A stretch of DNA of 12,140 bases from positions 846,427 through 858,566 of the forward strand of contig NW_003128862.1 in assembly GCF_000003605.2 (NCBI RefSeq), written 5' to 3'. The notes beneath the pieces were generated by a model, which was not told where the DNA came from, ran no database searches, and saw only the letters and a program-made list of their open reading frames with translations. The first letter of the stretch is position 1, and each line of letters begins with the position of its first letter. This DNA is from Saccoglossus kowalevskii (taxonomy: Eukaryota > Hemichordata > Enteropneusta > Harrimaniidae). The translations under genes were made by a program, and so were the position numbers. Of the stretch, positions 1 to 10,383 are shown piece after piece.

Positions 1-1012
1 TAAAACATGTCTAAGTAAAAATAAAAGAGTTTCATAGTCCCTAGTCTAGGCATCGTAAATGTCTAAGCAAACTGAAGTGATTTTTACACGTCATGGATGC
101 GATTGAGTTAGACATGTAGTGGTAGGACATGATGTAGATCGTCAACACGCTGCATTACGGCGCTTTCTTTACATCTTTATTTCTTTACATCTTTACACTG
201 TGGTATACAAATTTAACACAGACGCGCTACTTTTTATTTAGCTGTGAATCTTGTCTATCTATAGGTAGTTTCATGATTGATTGCAATCATTTGATTTTGT
301 ATAGTCACATCCTCATAAATGATATACTGATACCTTTTTTCAAAAAAATCTTCATGTGCTTGTAATAAACCTAAATCGTTGTTTTTAATTTTTATATACG
401 TCAGCAATGAGCCAGTCATTGTTAGAGTAGACGATACTACGTATTGCTATACAAAGAATACGTCCAATAACATAAACAAAACCAAATATTTCATTTCACT
501 CTGAACGGCGAGAGGACGGTTAGCAATTTCGATGAATGTTTGAATGTGTTACGTGCAAATGCTGCAATTTCTTAATATCCGCATTGCTTTATTTAAAACT
601 ATAGAATGACAGTTATTTGAGATACTTAAGAAATAATTTCTCTCAATCGAGCCACAACAGAGTGCGATTTGCTCAGTGTACATGCTTTTCAAATAAACTA
701 CATACGATTCTCTGTATATAATTTGTTTGAATCGTTGTATAATTTCCGGAAATTCAGGTCCACTCACATTTTTAATACCTATAAATATCCATAACCGAAA
801 TAGTACACCTTAATATTGAATCTGCTTATCTATTGTTTCGATTGATATTTTTCTTTACATAAAGTCGAAAAAGTCATTTTACTTGAATTTGGAAAGAAAA
901 TATAGATTGCATTCCACGTAAAAATACTTGTTTTATTGAACAATATACTTATTATATTTTGAAATTAACGACAAAATAGCACAGTTCAATATCAAAATAT
1001 CGTTTTTCATAC
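1..1012. other. Non-coding A+T-rich DNA, no feature seen
   Basis: Open frames are short and have no recognisable motifs on either strand. TTGAGATAC also occurs near 617, but the sequence around it does not follow the SINE body. Confidence 0.6.
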
Positions 1013-1150
1013 GGTAATAAGGCGTTGAGATACCCTTATTTCGTCAAAATTGACCGTCACCGAATGTGTGTATTATTAATCGCGAAACTGTCCCGAAATA
1101 TACGTGTTTGTCAATTCCAAGCACCATGACGCAGCGACTTTTACTTGTCC
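1013..1150 (+). repeat. SINE-like repeat, copy A (body only)
   Basis: GGCGTTGAGATACCCTTATT at 1021-1040 matches the other two copies, and the match continues through TCGTCAAAAT, GTCACCGAATGTG and TATTATTAA, with small gaps later. This copy has CG at some sites (GTCACCGAAT) where the others have TG or CA (ATCATCAAAT, ATCATTAAAT), as expected from C-to-T decay. A very poor B-box match, GATTGCATTCC at 905-915, lies about 110 bases upstream; no convincing tRNA head remains, so the copy may be 5'-truncated or eroded. Confidence 0.55.
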
Positions 1151-4100
1151 AGTTTTTACTTTCGATTCCACGCATACCTCCTAATCTCGAGAAGTTTGGA
1201 AATTGAGTTATTCAATCACAGGTTATGGACGACAACCAACCCTCACTCGCGCCTTCTTATATTTTTTAATTTATCGATGTGTTATCGACGTTTCAGTGTA
1301 ATTCTTAATTCATTCATAACAACGAGTCACATGTAAAGAGTAGTCCAAATCTATAAACATAACTACGAATATGTGTGTGAGATGTTTGTCAACATTTCGA
1401 TTATATAAGAACACGTGATTGTCCGCATATTATGTGTTTCCCATCAAATACTCGTAATCAATAAAGTCATTTAAATCCCATTGTGAGTGTGACAGCTGAT
1501 GAATAAATAGCAAATTGTCTGTTGAAACCGAAGGGAATGTAAACAGACACTCCCGCCTTGTCTAGCTATGGATATGAAACAAACCGTGAAATTAGATGTT
1601 TTGTCAGGTGAATAACAAAATAAATAAGAACTCTGGTGTAAATATTTTAAAAGACACATGACTTCCAAGAAGAGCTTCTCATCTTATTTTTGTTTGTTAT
1701 TTAACATTTTTAAATTTTTCCTCGTTGGATAGCATGGGTCATATTCCTGAATGTAATGACGTGAAGCAACAACCCTTCACGATGCTCTTGAAGTACACGC
1801 ACTGCTACAGTTGAATAATTTGAAATTACCGGAGATACAATCGTAATGTATTCGACGTGTGAAGTACGTGATTTGTTGACATCAGTGTCATCCGTATTTC
1901 ACTTTAGAATTGTGGGTCCTTCCACTTCCTATTGAGCGTGTTCTGTTCTGAGTGATCCTTATAACGAAAGGTTACAACTGCGTGCTGTGTGTGTTCATCG
2001 GATAAGGAGATCGATTCTAAGAAGATGATTCTCCCACACAGAACGTGCGGTTGCTCTGTTCTAGTATTAGTATATTTCTAATGTGATCTTCTCGGGTGAA
2101 ATATCACTACATCATTACTACCGGGCTTGATAGGAGAGCCTTTCAGCTCACTTAACGAGTATCCCATCATCAATTATTCCAAAATCTCAGGTTACATCAA
2201 TCGCTATAACGCGGTGAAAGTAGATCGAAACAGACCTTATCTACTACTTCGACTGACACCGCAAGCACGATCAGGTTGTGGGTTGCTATGGTGATGAAAT
2301 ATTTGGTCCATACCCTGGGAAGCTTACATAAACTCCCATGCAAAATGCAATCGTGTTGCCACGACTTCCTATCAATCCGGAAGTGCTGAATGTTTTTATC
2401 AAACTTTAAATCGATTGTATGCACTGTATAACAGTACAAATTGAAAAAAATGACCCCTAAACACTGAAGCAAAGATGCGAAGCTTGTGAATGTCCTCACG
2501 ATTGCTCAATTGTGGTTGTTTGCATACATGGATGATGATGAAAGTGAGACATCTACGTCACGAGACGAATAGTTTTAAGTAACGCTTAGGGAGACTTACT
2601 GCCTAAGTTGTGTCAAACTAAATCAGGGCATGTGTGTTATCCCATGAGACATGTAACAGGTAAGATTATAATATAATATTTAATGAGTAAGCCTGAAGGC
2701 ATCGCATCACTTCTTGCTTGGCGAGTCATGTAGAAGCTTCACTTGAGCAGGAAAGAAAAGGAGTCTTCAATTTACGAGGTATAAAGTGGTGTTTTGCAAC
2801 CACATTATGCTCTGTTATCTATTGAAATAATCCAAAGCTTAGTCAATTAACACAAATATTTACTAATATCTCGTTTCATCATGTCTGTAATTGATAGCAC
2901 TTTCTGATTAGGAAGTCTGAATGTATGCACTGCGGCATTCAAAAACACATCGTATGTACCTCAATAAAGGGTGACTATCTTACCTGGTCGGATATTTTAT
3001 GACGAGTAGTAGAGCAGGATGTACTCATTTTTTCAAAACACTTATTTCAATTATACCATGATGTTCATATATTCTTTACTCATTCGACGTCCTGTGATGC
3101 ATACTTGTTTTTGTGCAAATGTGTTGTTTGTCAGTCGTTTGTGATGTAGAACTGTGTTGTGGCGTATTGTTTTTGTTGTGGATTGTTAATCGTTTAACTA
3201 TGTGGTTTGTTGTATGTGTCAGATTTAGAATAATATGGCGGATACTGCACGTGGAGCAGGAAGTGCTTATTTTTTTTTATTTTTCAACACCTGGCGTTCA
3301 TATATCGTTCTGTTACTGATTTATTTGACTATAATCTGTAATGTGTTTGTCATTTAATTGTTTTGTTCTTGTGGTTTATTTTTCGATTGTAGTCAAGCAT
3401 TTGTTGTTTTTTCTACGACTTGTGTCTGACGATCAACAATTCGATCGATATCGCTGCTTTGAAAGAATATTTACGAGAGAGAGCACGGATAATATTATGT
3501 CATTATTTTAGGATCAGACCTTAAGGTCACTTGAAGTCTTAGGATAGTAATACGCGCTTTATATATTTAAAATTCCATTGCGCGTTATTTATTCAAATCT
3601 AACGCGGACACATTAACCTAACAACTAGTTACTAAAACCTCACAAGTAAAAACACATATATTACTATACAAAAATTGATGTACAAAAATAAATACAATAA
3701 CCAGTTGTTACACAGAAAATTTCAAATGTATTTAACATAATACCACATTCATCATATTAATGTTTTCACTAAACACCACAATTACATTGATTGACAAGGT
3801 TACATGCAAGAACGATTCCCATGTCTATTATAACCATAATGGCATATCATCAGTAATAATACGGTTTCCCCGTGTAAATGTTACCTTGAGAGGCCGATAC
3901 AGATCGTCAAGTAGAGTAATGATCCACGTAATATTTTTCACTAACGCAATTTTACCACACTTCTCCATGTCGTTATGTATTCACGTGACGTGTTGTTTTT
4001 ATAATTAATTCTATAGCGTACCATCTTTATGATATATATGTGTAATGGTTTTGCTCATTTTCACTGTAGATTCGCCCTGTGAAAGATCCCAATTGCCAAT

Positions 4101-5341
4101 CGCCGACCTTCCTTTAGTGGTAATTCTAAACAAATGGCACACACATACGTTCACACGCATTAACTGCTTTTTTATAAATATGAAGCTAGAAATATCATTT
4201 GTACAGTGTGACTTGTGTCGAAGATGTAGAATCAATTACGTTTTTTCAGATTACTGTGTCAATAGTTGAATGGATTGGTGATACAATCCACACACGCTTT
4301 TTTTAAATGTTTTGTTAGCATATTTAATCAACCAATAATCAATAAATTAGCGTTTATGATATTACCGATCTGCTGAAGTTATAAGTAATAATTTTTATTG
4401 TAGATGGTAACCAACCCTGCCACGTACTTCGAAGCATATGTACTGTGGTCAATTGCAAACTGCACCTACAAAAATCATAGGAGACGACACAGGCATTCAA
4501 TGTTCCTAATTGTTCGCCGGGATCAAATATATATTAAAAACAAACAATATATACTAAATATAAGTAATTTCTCTTGGGTGTGGCAAGATATATTGAGCTA
4601 GTCATCATATCAGATCCGCTTGGCAAGGACTTTTATTTCATTCGCTGTTCTTGAAGATCAAAGACGCAAAGTAAGGCAACGGTGATCAAATGTGAGTGCC
4701 ATTTGATACTGCTTTTTATGGACTAAATTAAAAGCACTATAAAGCCCTTTTTTATATCTCATTAAGGAAAAGTATATATTAATCCTCATCACGGATCAAA
4801 ACAGTGAATTTATTATATTCAGATCATACAACGAACACGTATATCAGATTATTTATTACAATTTATGTACTTAAGATTAGTATTAAAAACACACAACGAT
4901 AGTTGGAATTGTCTGTAGTTAGTCACGTGCTACTGTCATTGCTATGAAAGCGGTAAATTGGACTTCATTAACTCCCAAGGGCTCATTTTATTAAAAAATC
5001 GAAATAGTGTATTTGGGGGAAAAATCAATATTATTAATAACATCATTAGATTATTCTCAAAACATTTGTGTTTGTATTAGCCGTTAATGCAAATACTCCA
5101 AGTGAAGAAAATACTAATATTATTATCTTCAACCAATTGGCTTTTAAATTAACTAGATTTAACTTGATAGGAATTGATTTTTAGTTCATGTTATTTGATT
5201 TACCAGTCTAGCTTTGTGAACGTTACTTCAAACAATTTGTTTATTCGCCAAGGCGTGAAAGCCTGGTAGGCATATCATGATCTCTACAATAAATGTAATT
5301 GATAAGTTGTGAAATGATTTTCTAGTATTTATAAAGCATTG
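1151..5341. other. Non-coding DNA with isolated splice-like signals
   Basis: I recognise no gene. Present are a consensus donor CAG|GTAAGA (exon side ends 2659) about 90 bases after an acidic 14-codon ORF at 2528-2572, a G+T-skewed tract at about 3105-3430, an imperfect inverted repeat AATACGCGC/GCGCGTTATT (3549-3589), acceptor-like TTTTTTCAG ending at 4239, and TTTTTATTGTAG ending at 4403 just before an ATG. Confidence 0.5.
3235..3357 (+). CDS. Possible small ORF, 40 residues, or decayed fragment
   Basis: An ATG in good context (AATATGG) opens a frame starting MADTARGAGSAY, whose first 32 bases are much richer in G+C than the surroundings. The frame then passes through a T-rich run into a hydrophobic stretch (YIVLLLIYLTIIC) and stops at TAA. 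It could be a small membrane peptide, the 5' fragment of a retroposed or exon sequence interrupted after GCAGGAAGTGC, or chance. No homologue is recognised. Confidence 0.12.
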   Translation: MADTARGAGSAYFFLFFNTWRSYIVLLLIYLTIICNVFVI

Positions 5342-5440
5342 TAGTTGTTGCATCGGATTAATATTCGTTAGAACAGAGTTTAAATCCTACCTGTGGTTGA
5401 AGGGTCGACCCTCTACCCTGGGTGAGTGTGTCATATGCTT
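5342..5440 (+). repeat. Possible second kind of tRNA-derived SINE head
   Basis: TAGTTGTTGCATCGG (5342-5356) resembles an A box, and GAGTTTAAATCC followed by TACC (about 5378-5393) resembles a B box at roughly tRNA spacing. The following sequence has the 12-base palindrome AGGGTCGACCCT (5401-5412) and CCTGGGTGAGTGTG, unlike the body of the three related copies. This may be a different SINE family. The box matches are imperfect and no second copy lies in the window. Confidence 0.3.
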
Positions 5441-5764
5441 AATTCATTCACTAACGAATGTAACTTTCGAGAAACCTATGTAAAAGTACACATGTGATTG
5501 TGTTCGATCGGGCTAGGATAGAACATACATTTGGTAGAGTAGTAACCGCACAGCCCTGTCACGTAATCCCATACTTTATTATGGTTTCTGTGGCGAATAT
5601 TACACTTGCAATTCTGCGCTTAAAAAGTTCTTAATTTGAATCCTATTAGAAATCTGGAACAATGTGTATAGAATTTTAATGATTTTTATCTTCAACATGC
5701 TCTCACGAATACATCTAATCTTCAAGAGACCGTATTCTCTGTGAGATCCCGTGTTATACGTAAA
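5441..5764. other. Non-coding spacer between two SINE-like repeats
   Basis: No open frame or motif is recognised. The left part may include the tail of the element that starts near 5342, but its end cannot be set from a single copy. Confidence 0.5.
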
Positions 5765-6067
5765 AACGAACGAGGCTTACAGCGTCGTTGTGGCTTCACA
5801 ATCAAACATCGCGTAAGATTTTAAAAATGCTAAAGTACTTTTGGTGGCATTATCAAGCTTAAAAATGTGTGTATACATTTAATGATGATCGGTTTTGATG
5901 AATTAAAGGTATCTCAAGTCACATTCCATTTAAAAAATCATTTTTTTTCAAAATTAGTGAAGGAAAAACAATCTCTGTGAAAGGACGTATATAAGATTCG
6001 AACTCAAGATAATTCTGGCCTAGCCACCCTGGGAAAAATAGTGCTGTGCCATTAAGATTATGATTTA
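5765..6067 (-). repeat. tRNA-derived SINE, copy C, with A and B boxes
   Basis: Read on the - strand, the element opens with a tRNA-like head: A box TAATCTTAATGG (6060 down to 6049) and B box GAGTTCGAATC (6005 down to 5995), the internal RNA polymerase III promoter. About 70 bases after the B box begins a body shared with the copies near 1013 and 11513: GGAATGTG, then TTGAGATACCTTT (ending at 5904), then CATCAAAAC, ATCATTAAATG and ACACATTTTTAA, then TTACGCGATGTTTGAT. Homology fades past about 5765. There is no tRNA gene here: the cloverleaf arms are not kept. SINEs are non-autonomous and rely on a LINE for copying; this copy looks old. End points are approximate. Confidence 0.65.
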
Positions 6068-6637
6068 AATATCTAGTCCAACGTAGAATTTATTTAGTGA
6101 TAATTTAAGTTTGGATATACATCTACATCAGTATTCATTGCAATAGTTTCCACATATATCATGGTGATAATTTGTCATCCATAACACTACATATACTATT
6201 TGAGTGAGCATTTAGTGATATGCACACGTATGTATCGAGTTAAATATCTTGTAAATCAAATATTTGCACTGTACCACGAATCTGCCAGCGCTTGGTAAAT
6301 GGTTTATTGCAGATCGCTTTCTAAATTGCTTCTGTGCAACAAGCCCATCCAAACCAACAGGCACGAAAATCACTCTGACAGGCAATTGCGTTGTTACTAT
6401 TCGAACAGTTTTAGTTGAGGTACTTGAAGAACGTCATTACGCTTCTAAAAACGCAACGCTTGTCTGCAGTGATTAGAAAGTAAATTGCACTCCATAATAA
6501 GTTTTGTCGCAAGAGATATTAAAAATTATGTCTCAGAAGATTAATTATAAATCTTTCAAGTTCACATGCGATGAACAAATTAGTGGAATCAACTACGCCA
6601 CGAATCACGCAAAACAAACAATGAAGGTTAACCTAGT

Positions 6638-6640
<3 letters not shown>

Positions 6641-6668
<28 letters not shown>
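6641..6668. repeat. (TA)14 dinucleotide microsatellite
   Basis: An uninterrupted run of 14 TA units. It produces the IYIYIY string in translated frames, which is an artefact. It is likely length-variable between individuals and liable to assembly error. Confidence 0.97.
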
Positions 6669-6670
<2 letters not shown>

Positions 6671-7137
6671 TTGTGTATGTAATTTAATTGAGTACAGAAA
6701 TGAACGAATATGTTTATTATTTCCTGATAACATTTACTTTCACGCGCATGTAACTCTATGTCGAGATATGCAGATAATACACTAAACCTATGTGATAAAA
6801 TTAAAAAGATCCAAAATAGGAACTGTTGGATATTATTCCATAATTGTGTAATGAGCAACCTAGAATAGCATATGTCTGAAGCTCACGTAAAGTGATCACA
6901 TATATAATGTAAGATGTAACACTAGTTCTGTTAACAACGTCTTAAAAGTCTGATTGTGTGGAGAGTATAACATGAGTGTAGCAACACATATTGTGTTACC
7001 GTGTTCATACATAATTCTAAAACATTCACGTGCGAAAATAACATCAGAACTGCAAACATAATGAAGTAGTTATAATTTATTTATCTCCTGAAATTAAGTA
7101 TGTGTACCAAGTACGGGCTAAGATTTAAGCTAATCTC

Positions 7138-7151
7138 ATATGTTAACATAT
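7138..7151. repeat. 14-bp perfect palindrome ATATGTTAACATAT
   Basis: A perfect palindrome flanked on its left by the small hairpin AGATT-TAAGCT-AATCT (7121-7136), and on both sides by the direct repeat ACGGGCTAAGA (starting at about 7113 and 7154). It could be chance in A+T-rich DNA or part of a decayed mobile element. Confidence 0.5.
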
Positions 7152-7506
7152 CGCACGGGCTAAGAAATGCCCAAAATTGCTTGTTAGTTCTACGATTATA
7201 AAACAACGCCAAAGCAAATTCAGAAAGTACATATTGCAGAATAACAGTACTAGCACAGATCCTCATCGTCAGTTATTTTTTGCAAGAGAACAATATCTCT
7301 CGGTGCGCTCGCGTTGGTTATCATGTTGGAAATGGCATAACGAAATGAATAGTTATGAATATAATAGTAAATCTTCTCCACGGACATCGAATACAATGGC
7401 GTTTTGTGCGCTTGGCCAGATCTAAACATTCATGCACACTTCGTTAGCCCATGGTAAGGATCTAGCCCGTGTCTTTAAAACGGGCCACATTTAATCCGTA
7501 CTTAGC

Positions 7507-7530
7507 TTTTCTTAGAACGTACTAAGAAAA
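7507..7530. repeat. 9-bp inverted repeat (hairpin)
   Basis: TTTTCTTAG (7507-7515) and CTAAGAAAA (7522-7530) are perfect reverse complements around the six-base loop AACGTA. The stem is too short for a microRNA precursor. GCCCGT (7465-7470) and ACGGGC (7480-7485) form a second small hairpin just upstream. No function can be assigned. Confidence 0.6.
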
Positions 7531-8126
7531 CGTGCGTGACCGATACTATTAAACTCGCAGCAAAGAGAACAATAAATCATGTTTACTTACAAAAACAAAA
7601 AAGCAATATGATTTAAAATTTTCAATGTAATAAAACACAACTGTGAAAGTAAGCTGGTTGCCATGGATGGCCTCTCACGTATTTATATTTACAATAAGTG
7701 AAATGCTCGTTTGTGACGATTCAAACCTCTTTTTAATTATTCAGTGTCATTCTGTGTCAATCAAATAAATATATCTCCAAGCAGACATACGCAGTGTCGA
7801 CATAAATAAATAATTTCAAAACATGGATAACCACTTGAGACGTTTTACAGAAGCTACATGTAACAATTACTAGATACGTCATGTCTTTTCAAACCTCAAT
7901 CAATAATTAATAAACGTGGTGGAATAAATCCAAACGAGACAAACCTCTATTCATGTAAAAAATTGCGAAATTTTGTAGCGGTAAAAATTTCTCCGGGGTC
8001 TGAAAACCGGATGGTCTGTGGCTTTTGTGAAATAATGTCTTCACGAATACCATAAAATGCTCTAATCGTGAAACTTCCTGGCTGCGAAAGTTAAACGTTT
8101 TATAGTATTTGTGCGTATATACTTAC

Positions 8127-8323
8127 CGTCTTGATCGAACTTAAGACAAGAAAACACTTATGAAAAACAAATGTAGCAGCCAGGTTTTGAGCAAAAAGTG
8201 TGTCACCGCACAAATTCACTCGAATGAGTGCAATGACATAGAGGGTAATAACATTTGACAATTCAGGAATACGTCTGATGCACGATGCAGTGCAGCTGTT
8301 GCCATATGAACATCTCCGGATCC
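8127..8323 (-). other. Candidate internal exon, - strand, unknown gene
   Basis: On the - strand the acceptor GAATATTTCAG precedes GGATCCGG, and 197 bases later CAAGACG is followed by the donor GTAAGTAT. The third reading frame is open across the whole interval, giving 65 residues with a cysteine-containing start (IRRCSYGNSCTASC) and a hydrophobic middle. The other two frames close with stops after 35 and 19 codons. I do not recognise the product in any frame. The interval looks somewhat richer in G+C than its flanks. It might be an exon of an antisense coding gene, a non-coding RNA exon, or chance. No partner exons are visible. Confidence 0.2.
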
Positions 8324-10352
8324 CTGAAATATTCAAAAGGGTTATTTATACATTTTAAAATAGCGAGAATCATTCGACAAACATGGATATTGCGTAATAT
8401 GTTTTAAGGAGCATTTACGCACAGAAAATCTAATCTAAAAATATAATTTTTAAACATGTCGATTAATTAAAAGTTATTGAAAGTGTAAATATGTATATCT
8501 TCAATGAGTATGTTGATATATTGTCGCGTAATACTTTTTAGTATATTTAAGATGCACGTGTGAATACTAGGATATACTAGTAATAGCACATTTCACTACA
8601 TGGAAAAATGTGAACAGATATTTTCTTGTAATTTGTCCTTCGGATCAAACCTGATCATGATAAGTTAATACAATACATATGTTATATACTGGTTCCATTT
8701 AGACCAACAATGTCTTAGTTTAAAAAACAACTTCGCATCTGTTTTCTTTCAATAATATCGATGATTGTTTGTTTAAAAGCTAATGTGCAATTACAAGGAC
8801 TTTGTCTCTTGAATATATTCTTCTGTAAATGGTACAAATCTGTCTTTTAATTATTAGTGTTTGCCATAAAGCACATCGTAATTCTTCGAGGGCGCACATT
8901 ACTTCTATGTTGATGTGTCATTAGATGTAACACTCGTGGGATTGTTTTTCGTGTAGCGGCTTACCGAGAACATTCTTCATACGTAAGGCCTCCGAATGCC
9001 CCTGTGGAAATTGTGGAATCAGATCTTGTAATTGCTTACTCGCAAAAGGTAACTTACATGGTACTAACACGAGGACTGTGATGCTGCGCTATTATCCGCG
9101 ATTTAATGGTATTTGCTAGGTCAGCCGTCTCTAATTTGTGTAGACATTTGCATTAGTGATGTCAAAATTGATATCAATTCAAAAAGACATTCACGCACAG
9201 CGACAATATTGTGCATTTTGCGGTAAGTGATACGCTGAATGATTTTAGGAAACATTCTAAAACTTTTGTTTTACTTTTTTTCATAAATTTTATACAATAT
9301 TAAAACAATACAAATAACATAACACCGTAAAAATTAAGATGAAAAAAACAAAACAAAACAATAATTTAGAGTAACCCCATTGAATCAAACAGGGGGTCCC
9401 ATATACTTTTGATGCAATGTACAGAATCTTTCCGTATGGCCTTGGAATACTCAACAATATTTTTCCATGCCTGTATACTTGGCTCCACCTGTTTCCATTT
9501 ACACTGCATAACATATAATTTCGTTTAATAATAATAGTATTATTCATCGTTGCAATAATATGCAAATTTTGGACTAGTTATACTATATTGCACCATAAAC
9601 TATGACTATAATGCCGGCAATCAAAAATGCCTAAATAGGAATTAGACATATTAAAAACAATTATCATTATGCAGTTATCGAAAGCGGACGTCATTTACCA
9701 AATACACTCAATATCATGTCATTGAGAACAAATCCTATTCTGTCGATCGAAATTAGTCACTATACCCACGGATTGAAGTGAGCATTGTATAACAATATAG
9801 TCCAGTCGTGTCCAGTTATTGTGTGTATGTGTCATGTATAGGACCATGTACGTCATTACTGTTCCGCTCACAATATTATGTTTTTACATTCTCATAGATA
9901 CGGATTAACCTCAGTGAAACCTGCAGTCAATAACCGTTAGTTGGAACATTCAATTACATTTGTCTGATACAGCTGTCATATCGTGAAGTCTATGAATTCC
10001 CATGTATGAAATTGTAGTGTCTGGAAAATACAGAAGTATATATCACTGCTGAATTTGTTTTCAAGGAAACTGTTAGGCAGTAGCTTTCGATTTATTTTAA
10101 TTGTTCATTTTCTACTCACGTGGGTGTTGATCATAGGACTTCTCGGAATATATAGGACGGTGATGCTTTTTATAGTGGGATCATCCACTGATTGACTATT
10201 TAGCGAGATTACTGAACTTTGCAGCCAAATGATGAAAGCATCTAATTATTGAGAATGTGATTATCACGCATTAACCTGTGTCTGATCCTTGTAAGTCGGA
10301 AGATCATCGGATTATTTTAAGACATTAAGACCTCAATATTTCAAAGAAAAGA
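8324..10352. other. Upstream flank of the receptor gene, non-coding
   Basis: No protein-coding exon is seen. CG|GTAAGTGA at 9221-9230 is a consensus donor on the receptor's strand and could end an upstream non-coding exon, about 1.2 kb before the start codon. A 91-codon - strand frame at 9290-9565 is hydrophobic near its end and not recognised. Any enhancers of the receptor would be expected here, but none can be named. Confidence 0.5.
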
Positions 10353-10360
10353 TATATAAA
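10353..10360 (+). promoter_or_regulatory. TATA box (candidate core promoter of the receptor)
   Basis: TATATAAA is followed 31 bases later (first T to A at 10384) by TCA in GTCACGTC, an initiator-like site. About 30 bases is the usual TATA-to-start spacing in animals. Transcription from 10384 would give a leader of about 59 bases before the ATG at 10443. No downstream promoter element is evident at +28. In A+T-rich DNA a TATATAAA alone means little; the spacing and the position just ahead of the coding exon are the support. The alternative is that the leader is spliced from an exon further upstream. Confidence 0.45.
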
Positions 10361-10383
10361 ATGTGCATTTAATTTGGGCTGTC

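Larger units (their letters stand above)
6068..8126. other. Non-coding DNA with microsatellite and palindrome cluster
   Basis: No gene is recognised. A 70-codon open frame at 6264-6476 (from TTG) lies in a patch slightly richer in G+C, but it has no ATG start, no flanking splice sites that I trust and no family resemblance. Apart from the TA microsatellite and the short palindromes at 7110-7530, nothing stands out. Confidence 0.5.

Noticed and set aside
605-660. TTGAGATAC near 617 as a fourth copy of the SINE body
   Set aside because: Only this short word matches; the flanking CAAAAC and ATCAT..AAAT blocks are missing.
2197-2499. 100-codon - strand frame, considered as a mobile-element protein fragment
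   Set aside because: It is the longest frame outside the receptor but has no catalytic motif or recognised family, and a frame of this length can occur by chance among 24 kb of strands.
6264-6476. 70-codon frame in a slightly G+C-richer patch, considered as a transposase remnant
   Set aside because: No transposase or other motif can be seen, there is no ATG start, and flanking splice signals are poor.
6504-6785. 93-codon frame with an IYIYIY run
   Set aside because: The run is the TA microsatellite read as codons; the frame starts at TTG and nothing else in it is recognisable.
7507-7530. microRNA precursor hairpin
   Set aside because: The stem is only nine base pairs with no extension on either side.
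9290-9565. 91-codon - strand frame with a hydrophobic end, considered as a membrane protein
   Set aside because: The hydrophobicity comes from A+T-rich codons, the start is not ATG, and no known motif is present.
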